From assembly GCA_030068145.1 (NCBI GenBank), contig JAPJBO010000770.1, positions 44,929 through 108,928 on the forward strand: a DNA stretch of 64,000 nt, read 5' to 3'. This DNA comes from Diplonema papillatum. Taxonomy: Eukaryota > Euglenozoa > Diplonemea > Diplonemida > Diplonemidae. The position numbers and the translations under genes are program-made. Every line of letters starts with the position of its first letter. Within the stretch, counting starts at the first letter, position 1. Below are positions 22,520 through 33,100 of this stretch, in pieces. The notes beneath the pieces are model-generated. The model was not told the origin of the DNA. It did not search any database and worked only from the letters and a program-made list of their open reading frames with translations.

Positions 22520-25500
22520 GCAAAGTCGGCAGCCCCGGCGACCCGCCCGGCGCTTCGCCGCTGGCGCGCTCGCGGCTGGCGACGCCCCTGGCCGCCTCCG
22601 GGGTGTCGCAGGACCTGAGCCAGTCGGTCGCGGTGCCCGCCGCGTTCGAGCCGTGCAAGCTGTTCGACGCCTTCGCGTGCGTGTTCGAGTCGCTGCCGCT
22701 CGCCAGCTTCAGCTACAACGGCATCTACGGCTCGACGCCGGTCAAGTTCGTCCTGCCCAGCGCGGAGGTCAAACTGTCCGGCGTCTGCGTCGACGCCACG
22801 CAGTCGAGCACGGAGGAAGAGCTGCCAGAGTTCTTGGCCGTCGGCCTCGACGAAGCCCGCCGGCACTCGGGCGACTGCCTCGAGGTCAACTTCGAGTTCC
22901 GCACCGCGCAGGTGACCCTCGTCGATGACACCGCGAAGGCCGCGCTGCTGCTGGTCGAAGAAGCCGACGGCCGCATGCCGTCGCTGAAAATCCGGGCCTA
23001 CCCGCTGAAAGTCTCCCTCGCGCTCGACGCGCCGCGCGCGACGGTCTCGCTGCCCGGGCTGCGGGTGGGCGGGGGCAGGAGCGTGCCGTGGGTGTTTTCG
23101 TGGACCGCCGTGCAGACCGCCCTGCTGCAGGTTTGCAACCTGTTTTCCCGGTACTACTGCACGGAGGTCACCGTCCCCCAGGTGGTCGTCGGTGAGCTAG
23201 TGGTCGAGTCCCCTGGGGAAGCACACGACCCGACGGTGATTCTGCGCGCGTTGGACGCGAGCGCCACCGGCCTCGAGATCCGGCCGAGTTTGCAGCGCCT
23301 CGGCGCCGCCGGCATCCCCCTCAGCCCAACCCACCCCCTCATCTTCTCGCTGGCCTCTGCCGGCCTCCGCCGCTGCGACTTCCCGGCGCAGGGCGCGCGG
23401 GCCGAGAACCTCGCAGTTACCGGCTTCGCGTTCGACGCGGGGATTGTCAGCGTCGCCGCCGCAGGCGCCCGCAGCTTGGCCTGGGACCGGCCGGGCGCAA
23501 CGGGCGCCGCGGCGGAGGCTGTCTTCCGCCGGCTCCTGCGGTTTCTCGAGGCGTCGGCGGCGGAGCTCGCGGAAAACAGGGCCGGCATGCTGCTCTACGA
23601 GCGGCAGCCGGCGCGGAAGCAGCCGAAGACGAAGTCGTGGCTGTGGGACACCTTCGCGGCGGCGCGTCCCCCGCAGGGGGCGGCGGGCGGCGCACCCGCC
23701 GAAAAAGACGACCAGCCGCCGCTTGACGGTGCCGACGACCACGCCCCCACCGCCGCAGGGACTGCCCGCCGGGCGGTCGTGTTCCCGAACTGGTTCTGCC
23801 AGACGGGAGCCGGCGACGCAGCCCCGCTGGGGCCCGCCGAAGGGCAAGGCGAAGGCGACGCCGCTGCAACTGCCCCAGCGCCGGTCCCTCCGGGGCCTGC
23901 TGGGGTCCAGGCCCCGGCCGCCGTGATCACGGTGGCCGCGCTGCAGATCGATGATTGCAGCTTCCACCTGCGCGCGCCCGCCGCCGCTGCGGGGGGGGAC
24001 GCGGGCGCCGCGGCGGGCGACGTGCGCGTGTCGCTGGCCGTCGGCGGCGGCCCGCAGGAGCAGCGGGGGACCCCGGCATTGCGGGTCGAAGCTCTGCACG
24101 GAGGCGGCGTGGCGGCCAGGCTACGGCTTCCCGTGGAGCGCGTCGTGGTGTTCGACTGCGAGGACGGGGAACAGGTCGTGTACCTCGAATCCGCCGCCCT
24201 CGTTTCCGACGCGGAAGCCGCGTCCGCTGCTGGGAGGGAGACGAACCACCACCACCACCACCACGGGCGCGAAGCAGCCGAGGAGGGGCGAAACCCCGCG
24301 GAAACAGCCGGTGGCGTCGCAGGGCTGGTCGCCTCGCCTTCTTCCCCGGGGGATGTGGCCCGTTGGACAGTCACAACGGGCGCGGTGATCGGCGACGGGG
24401 AGAACAAAGTCTTCACCCACGACATCCGGCGGGTGCTGCGGTGCGTGGCCGCGTTCGGCGAGCTGTTCGGCCCCGCGCTGGGCCAGAGGCTCGCCCTTCG
24501 CGGCCGGCACGGCGCGGCGCCGGCGGTCACGTTCAGCGTCGACCGCTCGCTGCCGTACCAGCACCCGGACGTCGTTGCGCAAGCCGCGCTGCTGCGCGGC
24601 TTCGCCGCGAACATGAACACCCGCAAGGGGCAGTGGGACGCTACCGCGCCGGTGTACGAGCACACGGTGACGCTCCCGGTCGGCCGCGACGGCAGCTGCT
24701 GGGGCGACGCGAAGCCGGGGGCCGTGTCGTTCGGCAGCGTGCTGCGGCTGCTCGTGGAGGCGGCGGAGAAGTCGCACGGTTGGATCAACCGGGCGGCGTC
24801 GATGGTGTCGAGCGACAAGAACAAGGCGAAGTACGACGCCCTGCTGCGCCAACACGCGGAGTGGGCCCGGCTGAGCGCGGCCGAGCGGGTGGAGCAGAGG
24901 GACAAGTCGAAGCGGGAAACCCTCGAAAAGCTGGAGCAAGCGCTCGAAGGCGCCGACGCCGCAGCCATCCACGCCGTCCTCTCGAAGCTCGCTCAGCGGG
25001 CAGACCTGAAGGCCCTCGGACAGTCCCTGCGGGTCGACGGCCTCGTCGTCCTCTCCGGCGAAACCGCCGAAAAATACCTCGCGTCATCCGCCGCCTCCCA
25101 GGGCACTCCCCCCCCCAACCCCAACCCTAGCCCCCCGCAAACCCGCCCCCCCAAAGCCGGCGCACCGCCGCCGCCGCCGTCGGCAGCGGCGCCGCCGCCA
25201 CCCCCTGCGCCTGGGGGGGTGTCTGGCGTGCGTCCGCCGCCGCCCGGGGGGGCGAAGGGAGTCCCGCCGCCACCGGGGGGCCCCCGGCCGCCGGGCGCGG
25301 CGGCGGAGAAGGTGTGGAACCTGAGCAGGGGCGTGCCGAAACTCGCGAAGCGGAAGCCGACGCTCGCGCCGACGAAGCAGTTCTTCAACATGAAGCCGGC
25401 GGCGGTGCCGGGGACGGTCTGGGAGAAGGTGGCCGGCGTGCCGCCGGACCTCTTCGCTGACGCGGCGCGGTTGGGCGACGCGCAGGAGTACGAGCGGCCG

Positions 25501-26762
25501 CCCGCCGCGAAGCCGGGCAAGAAAGTAGCCGAAAAAGCTGCCCCGCCCAAGTCGGCGCTGTCGACCGACCGCGTGCAGAAGCTGGGCGTCCCGGCGGCGA
25601 AGCTCGAAAACGAACTCGACGAGCAAGAAGTTCTCGACACGATCCGGAACTTCAACGTGAGCAACCTCTTCACCGAGTTCTACGGGCTGCTGGGCGAGTT
25701 CATCAAGCTCCCCGACGACGAGTGGAAGAAGGAGGCGGCGAGCCTCAAGGCCCACCCCCCGGGACCCCACGCGCCCTTCTGCGAGAAGGTGCTGGGAGCA
25801 GTCCACGAGGTTTCGCGCTTCCCGCACCGGTTCCGACTGGTCAACAAGCACCGGTCCCTCTTCGCCGCCGACGGGGAGAGCAGGGTGGCGGTGAAGGGGT
25901 ACCACGCGTTTTCGGCGCACTGCGCGCGGGTCCTGGAAGACGAGGAATTCCCGTCGTTCCTGGCGGCGTTCCTCTGGTGGTCTCAGTGGCTGTGCAAGCA
26001 GAGCGACGAGGAGGAGGCGGCGGCGGCCGCGAAGAAGGCCGCGGCACCCCCGCCGCAGAAGCCGAAGCCACACGCGCCGGGCCCCGCCGCCAGCGGCGCC
26101 AAGGCCACGCCTCCCCCGCCGCCACCAGCGCCCTCAGCAAGTGGGGGTGCGGATGGTGGTGCTAGTGCTGGTGCTACCGCTGGGGGGGGTAGCAAGGCCA
26201 CTCCTCCCCCGCCGCCACCAGCGCCTGCGGCCAGTGGCGGTGGTGGGGATGGTGGTACTGCTACTAGCAGTGCTGGGGCTGCCACTGGGGGGGTTAGTAA
26301 GGCCACTCCTCCCCCGCCGCCACCAGCGCCTGCGGCCAGTGGTGGTGGCGCTGCTGCTAGCAGTGCTGCTGCTACCGCTGGGGGGGTTCCCCCGCCGCCA
26401 CCAGCGCCTGGGAGTGCCACTACCAGTAGCGGCACTCCCAGCGGTGCTCCCGCGAAGGCCACGCCGCCTCCCCCGCCGCCAGCTCCGGGGGCCGGCGGGG
26501 CGAAGGCGCCGCCGCCGCCGCCGCCGGGCGGCAAGCTGCCGCCGCCGCCGCCGATGGGCGGCGTCCCGAGCAAGGCCGACACCGCGGCCGCGGTGAAGGG
26601 GAGGCCGCTGATCCTGAAGAAGCTCAACGCGCTCGAAAAAACGCGCGGCGGCGCGTCGATGGCCGAGTTCTTGGCCGTCCGCGTCAGCAGGACGCTGACG
26701 CTGTCCGACCAGTTCCTCGCGGCGCTCCATGCCGTCGCCGCCGATGCCGGCGAGGGCGACAG
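22520..26762 (+). CDS. Exon 4: RBG-like segment, FH1 and split FH2 (formin)
   Basis: The exon runs from CCACAG|GCAAAG (phase 1) to GACAG|GTGTGT (phase 2), 4243 nt. 22640-24700 is beta-rich sequence like exon 3. 24740-25090 is helical and charged. 25105-25300 is a proline-rich FH1 with several PPPPP runs. The FH2 begins near 25312: FFNMKPAAVPGTVWEKV matches the conserved K...GTvWekl strand, ALSTDRVQKLGV matches the 'LLdpkR.qN..i' motif, and EVLDTIRNFNVSNLF with the next helices follows. FH2 domains nucleate and cap actin filaments. After FLAAFLWWSQWLCK (the position of the family's GNyLN) a second Pro/Gly/Ala-rich stretch of about 180 codons is inserted (26035-26575). The domain then resumes with LILKKLNALEKTRGGASMAE (family: GF.L..L.kl..tr...). 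A natural His6 run lies near 24250. Confidence 0.75.
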
Positions 26763-27518
26763 GTGTGTGCGCAGCCCTTCCTTTTCAGCTTCCGTATTTA
26801 TGGTTAAGACCCATGACAACTTAGACTCTAACTGCTCTATCTGCTCTAACTGCAGAATACCGTAGTTGGAATGATGCTGACTCGACTATAGCTGGAACGG
26901 GTTAGTGTCAGAATAACAGACCGGGTAACCTGGGACACCTGGTTGCGTAGGACCAGCTAGCAGCACATCCTATAGTCCGCGCCGCTGTCACACGATGCAG
27001 GACCACCACTCGTAGACACGATGGCACATGCTAATAGAGTACAAATTGTCTGCAGGGTAACACGAATACCCACCTTACGTACGCGGTCTTAACCATTTCT
27101 TTTGGCCAAAGCATCTGCAGATTAATACGAAAAGCCTCTAAGCAAAGTCCCGTTTTCGTTATCATTAGAGCACTTGGCGAGTAAAGGACCAGTATTTTAG
27201 CTGAGTCTCGGCGGCTTGTCGTAAAACCTGTTTTGCTAACCTATTTTAAGGTGGCACCCCTCTTAGCGAGAGAGCGTCTGCTGAGAGTGTGTGTGAGTCG
27301 ACGCCCGAGAACTCTCAAAGTGAGAGTGTATAGAAGACTGTGTCTGCACCGGCAGCAAATAGAAGCAGCACACCTTGTCCAATTAGCACAAAACTCCTGC
27401 GAAATCACACACAATCAGCACACACAACTTCTGCCCATCGAACAAAGATCTCGGGTCACCTCAAACCGGAATCTCAAACGAGCTTTCACCGTGCACAACG
27501 AATACCTCAAACCTGTAG
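26763..27518. other. Intron 4
   Basis: Begins GTGTGTGCGC and ends CTGTAG. Holds scattered repeat fragments (CTGCAGGGTAACACGAA near 27050, GCATCTGCAG...AAAGCCTCTAAGCAAA near 27115) shared with other introns. No gene. Confidence 0.5.
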
Positions 27519-27677
27519 GGCAACGGACGCGATTCACAAGGAAGCGATGGACATCGTGGATCAGGTCAGCAAAGAGCGTTCGCTCGCCCTCGACGAGTTG
27601 AGCGACTGGCCGTGCAGCGAGTGCGGCGTCTCGAACAAGAAAAGCGAACAATACTGCGCCACCGACGGTTGCTCCGG
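27519..27677 (+). CDS. Exon 5: FH2 helix with zinc-finger-like insert
   Basis: The exon starts at CCTGTAG|G (phase 2) and ends at TCCGG|GTATGC (phase 2), 159 nt. ATDAIHKEAMDIVDQVSKER and the following LALDEL form an amphipathic helix of the kind expected in the FH2 core after the exon 4 segment. WPCSECGVSNKKSEQYC then ATDGC gives W-x-C-x2-C-x3-N-x6-C-x4-C, close to a RanBP2-type zinc finger. Joining to exon 6 adds another CxxxEC-type cysteine. Other acceptors in the region would break the frame, so this start was chosen by phase. Confidence 0.55.
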
Positions 27678-28133
27678 GTATGCCTCGCATCCGCCGCATG
27701 GCTGTCTTTTTGTGTGTGTCGTTGCTGCTGTTTTCTTTTTGGCTGTCTGTTTATGTGTGTCGTCGTAGCTGTTATCTTTGTTGGCTGTCTTTTGGTGTGT
27801 GTCGTTGTTGCTGTTTTCTTTTTAGCTGCCTTTTCGTGTATGTCATTGTTTCTGCTTTCTTTTTGGCCATATGCAATGTGAGGAAACTGAACCGCCCGAG
27901 TAGAACCTTCTGACCGTGAAAATTTGCCAATTTGCCACCTGAAATCACGTCCAGGATTTGGGTTCAGGGTAGTGCGGTCAACGAAACCTCGAGTTTCCGT
28001 TTCTACTTTCTCCTACTCTCGCGATGTACGGTTTTCGTGTGTGTCGTTGTTACTGTTTTCTTTTTGGCTGTCTTTTCGTGTGTGTCGTTGTTGCTGGATT
28101 ATTTTTTGTTTTTTTTTGTTTTTTATTTTTGGA
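27678..28133. other. Start of intron 5
   Basis: T-rich sequence with a repeated GTGTGTCGTTGTTGCTGTTT / TCTTTTTGGCTGTCTTTT motif (27710-27870 and 28035-28110). No gene. Confidence 0.5.
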
Positions 28134-29405
28134 GGGGTTCAGGCAGGGGTCTTTAAAAGTTTGGGGGTTGGAGCGGAAAACCCGGTGTCAGCCAAAAACC
28201 CGGTGTGAGGTCAATTTTTTTTTTCCCAACACTTGGGCAGCAGGGATGCCTTGGGACGAAAATCTACGCTCTAAACCGGGGTTTGGGGAATCACACCATT
28301 CAGCGGCGACCCTACTATAGCCCCGACCCGCACAGTAGGCTGTGTTGACGCTTCGGGTGGGAAAATGTTTCTTGGTGGGGGAGACCTGCCCGCGCAGCGA
28401 TATATTTTGTGGTAGTGACCCACCTTCTGGCTTCTGCGTGCGTGTGCCTCTGGTCACACAACGCCCCTGCGTTGCCTGCCACGTGTGAACAGAATGCAAA
28501 TAATGCGGTAGCCCCATTACGGAAAAGATACTCAGCCAAAATACCTGCGCCGCAGCGGAAAATTTGTGCCAGCTAAGTACGAAGATCGCAAAACAGTTTT
28601 CCGTGAAAGAAATTTCCGCCGGTGGTTTCTGCTATGAGAAGATTTTTCCATCAGGTTTCTGCCACGAGAAATTTCCACCGATGGGTTCCGTTAGAAAACA
28701 TTTCCACCAACAATTTCTGTTAAAAAAGTTTCCGCCAAGCTTCCCGTGAAAGATATTTCCGCCGGTGGTTTCTGCCACGAGAAAATTTCCATCAGTTTTC
28801 TGTCGTGAGAAAATTTCCACCAACAGTATTCCACAAAGAAATTTCCGCCGGTAGTTTCCACGAGAACATTTCCACCAGGTTTCCACCACGAGAGAAATTC
28901 CCGCCAGTAGCTTTCGCCTCGAGAAAATTTCCACCAGTTTTCTGTCACGAGAGAAGTTTCCACCACCAGTTTCCCACGAAAGAAATTACCGCCAGTAGTT
29001 TTCACGAGATCATTTCCATCATCGGTTTCCGTCACGAGAGAAATTTCCGTCAGTAGTTTCCGCCACGAGAAAATTTCCATCAGTTTTCTGTCGTGAGAAA
29101 AATTTACACCAACATTTTTCCACGAAAGAAGTTTCCGGCAGTAGTTTCCACGAGAACATTTCCTTCAGTTTTCTGTCGTGAGAAAATTTTCCACCACCAG
29201 TTTCCCTTCCCACGAAAGAAAGTTCCGCCGGTAGTTTCCACGAGAAGATTTCCAGCCTACACAGTGACAAAACAGAAATCTGGAAAAAAGAATTTCCCAG
29301 GAATTTTCTGACTTTTTTTTTTTCCCCCTCTTTTTTTGACACACCGGGGTTTCCCGGTGTCCGACACCGGGACACCGGGTTTTTAAAGTCCCCTGGGTTC
29401 AGGGG
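28134..29405. mobile_element. 1.27 kb element with degenerate inverted ends
   Basis: 28134-28208 (GGTTCAGGCAGGGGTCTTTA ... AAACCCGGTGTGA) and 29336-29405 are imperfect inverted repeats of each other. The right end contains a 9 bp stem with 1 nt loop (CCCGGTGTC/GACACCGGG, 29353-29371). The interior has no transposase; 28580-29260 is a minisatellite. Boundaries and target duplication are unclear. Confidence 0.5.
28580..29265. repeat. Degenerate ~25-55 bp minisatellite
   Basis: Many diverged copies of CACGAGAAAATTTCCACCA and CCGCCGGTAGTTTCCACGAG. Open frames across it are only by-products of repetition. Confidence 0.85.
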
Positions 29406-29429
29406 CGGCAGACGACACATACTACTACC

Positions 29430-29839
29430 ACTACTACTGGAGGGGTTCCCAGGACCTTATGCAGCCCATTTTCTCCTTCAGACTAGACATGAAGCCCACT
29501 TTCACTGGTGAGTCTTAATGCAGGGGGGGTCCGGGGGGCACCGCTCCCCGGAAGACGGTACGGTACATGGAACTTCAGATTCTGTCTTGTTCGGAACCTG
29601 TAACAAGAAACTGATGCCTGGTTACAGGCCTCTGGCAAAACTTTGAAATCTTGTAGATAGTTTATAGGGGAGTCCAGGGGGCACCGCCCCCTGGGAGACG
29701 GTATGGTACATGGTGCCTCAGAATCTGATGTCCTGGCTAAGGCTGCAGCCAGTGTTCTCCTCCAGAAGACACCTAGCCTACTGTTGATTGTTCTGATGAA
29801 AGGTCTCACCCTTCGGGATGTTTGGCAGCCGCGGCGACA
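29430..29839. other. Intron sequence with two G/C-rich hairpin repeats
   Basis: GGGGGGCACCGCTCCCCGG (about 29534) and GGGGGCACCGCCCCCTGG (about 29678) are stem-loop forming. Each is followed by GACGGTA.GGTACATGG. A duplicated unit of about 145 bp; function unknown. Confidence 0.6.
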
Positions 29840-29893
29840 CAGTGCATGCTAATCCATGTGGTTCATGTACTTAAAAGAACTCAATGCTAAACA
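29840..29893 (+). repeat. 54 bp direct repeat, left flank of LINE
   Basis: Begins CAGTGCATGCTAATCCATGT. It matches 36010-36063 with a single A/G difference. The two copies bracket the AlkB-LINE exactly, so they are read as an unusually long target-site duplication. Confidence 0.8.
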
Positions 29894-29894
29894 T

Positions 29895-30179
29895 TGGAAG
29901 AAGAAGGCGAAGGGTCAGCTTCGCTTGGAATGCGAGGGCTGCGACGTCAGCGCGTGCAAGACTTGCACGAGCTGACTACCTCCACAGCCCGCACCCGGCG
30001 CCAGTGGCCCCGCCAGCCCATTACGGGTTGCCCTGCGCGCGAGGCCCTCGTTCGGGCTGCCGAGTCCTAGCACCCCTGCTAGGCAGTTCGATCACGCAGA
30101 GACGGAAAAAGAGAATTCCTGCTCCTCCTCTTTTCCCCTCTTTCTCTCTCACGGCGCGCCTGGCCTCAATCGCCCGGGA
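29895..30179 (+). other. 5' region of the LINE, in-frame cysteine motif
   Basis: In the frame of the main ORF, a short open stretch encodes a basic peptide with LECEGCDVSACKTCTS (C-x2-C-x5-C-x2-C), closed by TGA at 29973. The frame then stays open through a Pro/Ser-rich stretch into the AlkB domain. There is no in-frame ATG. Either the TGA is a disabling mutation or this is 5' UTR. Confidence 0.5.
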
Positions 30180-33100
30180 GTGATACCCCGAGGGCCCGGT
30201 TTTGCGCACAAACAATCCCCCTACAATAGCCAGTGTGCCCGGCCAACTTGCAACGAGGGCCCCCCCGCCAGGGTGGAGGGACCCATCCCGGGGCTAAGTT
30301 TCCAGGCGATCCCTCGGGATCTTCTGGATAGACTGAGCCGAGCACCCGAGCTCAACCCGGAAGCCCCATGGGGAAGGCTGGGGGGTGGACACAGCAGGGA
30401 AACCCAGCAGTGGGGGCACGCCTATAGACTAGGTGAACCCCCGATCAGACTGGAACGGGGTATCCCCGAGGGGCCCCTGAAAGAAGCGGCGGATCTCATA
30501 CGTGACCGCCTTGGGTGGGAACCGGACCAGTTGCTGGCCAACTGGTACCGGAGGGGAGTGGGGATCAACCCCCACAGAGACCAGAGAGAACTGGGTCCGA
30601 GGGTAGCGACCATATCGCTCTTGAGCGACACGGTCATGGAATGGGAGAGGGGGAGCCGGAGACTGAGAACCCCTCTGCCGGTCGGCACACTGTGCCACAT
30701 GGAAGGCGAGGCCAGGAACCTGTGGACGCACGGGATTCGTCCCGATGATGTCGCACGCGACCGGGTCTCGCTGACCTACAGGGCCGTGCGCGAGGCCGCC
30801 TCCCAAAGTTTGCAAGGCCGGGACACCCCGCAAGAAGCTCCCATACCCCCCCCGCCCAGCCCTCAGGCATCCACTGCACCCCCCCAACATCAGTCCAGCC
30901 CCGCGCCACGGACACTTTTGCTTCATCACCAAAGAACTCTACAATCAATCAAAGAATCAGCAAGACAGCGGCTGATAACCGCGGGGGACGTCGAACAAAA
31001 CCCTGGTCCCGGCCGCGCGGAGATGAGGTTCGCGACGTTAAACGTAACCAACCTACTACAGTATCTCCCAGCGGCCGACGCGGTGGAAGCGGATCTTCTC
31101 TGCTGCCAGGAGGTGACACTCCTTCCGTGCAAACGGGTGCAGGCAGAGGAATACCTGCGGAAATGGTGCTGCCACTGGGGTCTGCCACCACCCGGAAGAC
31201 TCTGTAGGAACTCCGGTAGTCGCTCGACGATGAACGCCGCGAACGGAGGGCTCTCCACTCTAGTACTGAGACCGATACCGGCGTACGATACGATGACGGC
31301 GCTCGCGCACGCAGCAGTACGGTCCCCGGACCGAGTGAGCCATACGGTAGTAGCAACAGGGGCCGGCAACACGTTCGTGCACGTGTTCAATGTCTACTGC
31401 CCTTCCGGAAACGGGAGGGCGGAGAGCGAGGAGCGTGAGGACATGCTGGAGAAGATCCTCTTCGCAGCGGCGGATAGCCTCGGTGACGTCCCCATAATGG
31501 TGATGGGTGACCTGAACACGGAAGAAGACCGGTCCCCTGTACTGCGGAAGGCACTAAGGAATGGATGGTCCGACGCAGCGGAACTGCACCATGCGCGTAC
31601 CGGTGACACACCACCACCACCGACCTTTACCAACGCCCGGACATCGGGCACGAGGATCGACCGCATACTCCTCAACCGAATAACGACGGGAGCTTTCCGC
31701 CAATGCGTCACCACCGCGGTGAACGTGCCGGGACACCGGCTCGTGACAATGACCCTGGACATTGCGGCGCTGCGCCAAATCGTGTGGCGATTTAAAGTAC
31801 CGCGGGAAATCTCTACGGAGGGGGGACCCAAGTGGGGCCTCTCGGACACAGAAGCTTACAGGGAAGCCGTACAGAGACTGGCCAACTCCGATTTCGCAGA
31901 ACGGCTGGCAGCACAGCGAGTGGAAGAGGCCTGGCTCGAGTGGTCACGAGTCAGTGAGCAGTACTTGCAGGATGCCTTCGGAATCCCTGCGGAAGAAAGG
32001 GGAAGAAGTACAGGACGGGGGATAAAGACGTCACCTAAAAGAGTCTGCATCACGGCAAGCACTGCGAGCGACGGGTCGGGGGCGGCGAACAGCAGACAGC
32101 TACGGCTCCGGAAGGCCATCCACAGGATGGAACGCATCTGCAGCTACCTTGCGCAACGGCGCGGGCCGGAGGCAGTTCCGCATGAGGTATCCCGTTGCTG
32201 GCAGAACAGCAGGCGGCTGGCACAGGCGTGCATGAAAGATGGCCAAGGGACAGAAGGATTCCCGGATCATGAGGAGGCGAAGCAGCTTCTCACGGCATTG
32301 CGGGAAGAGACGAGCAGGCTCGGAAAGGAAGGATCGGCGGCCAGGTTTACGAAATACCGAGACAAGCTGAACGAGAGGGCCGATGCGAGCAGACGATGTC
32401 TGACAACCATCTGCGCCGGACGCGCTGAGCCGTCGGGGGTGTTGCGAAAGGGGGCGGGAGTGACTGCAAATATTGACGAGATGGACGAGGTGCTGAACAC
32501 TGCGTGGGACCCTATCCTGCGTAAGTACAAGGACGGGCCAGAGCCGGAGTACGAGCCGTTTCGGGATCGGTTCCGGGATCACATCGGCCCACATATGATG
32601 GAAGCCGGAACAATCACGGGGGAGGAGCTGCGAATTCTGCTGAGGAAGAAGCCGAAGAAAAGCGCGTCAGGGGTGGATGGCTGGCGTATGGCTGAACTGC
32701 GGGAGTTGCCGCTCCCCCTGCTGAATGCACTTGCAGACGTCATGAACCTGGTCGAAACAACTGGAGACTGGCCGGCAAGCATGACAACTGCGCTGGTGTC
32801 GATGGTGCCGAAGGATGAGAGTCAAGACCCGCTGCACACAAGACCGATAACCGTCACATCCGCCGTGTACCGCTTATGGGCCTGCCGCAGGCTGGCGGAC
32901 ATAGTTCTGTGGCAAGAGGAATGGATCGAAGAAGGACAGAAAGGCTTTCGACCGGGTCACCGGATCGAGGACGTCTTGATGGAAATTGGGCTCGAGATGG
33001 AGGACGCCTTGTTAGACGGGGAGCCGCTCTACGGTGTGGCGCTGGACTTCCGGAAATGCTTCGACATGGTCCCGCGAGAGATAGTACTGCGCTTAGCCGA

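Noticed and set aside
23595-24968. Long minus-strand frames opposite exon 4 (also 25084-26819)
   Set aside because: High-GC shadows of the plus-strand formin exon; no domain resemblance.
29884-30183. Arg-rich ORF starting MLNIGRRRRR
   Set aside because: Different frame from the LINE protein, starts within the target duplication, and has no similarity to ORF1 proteins.
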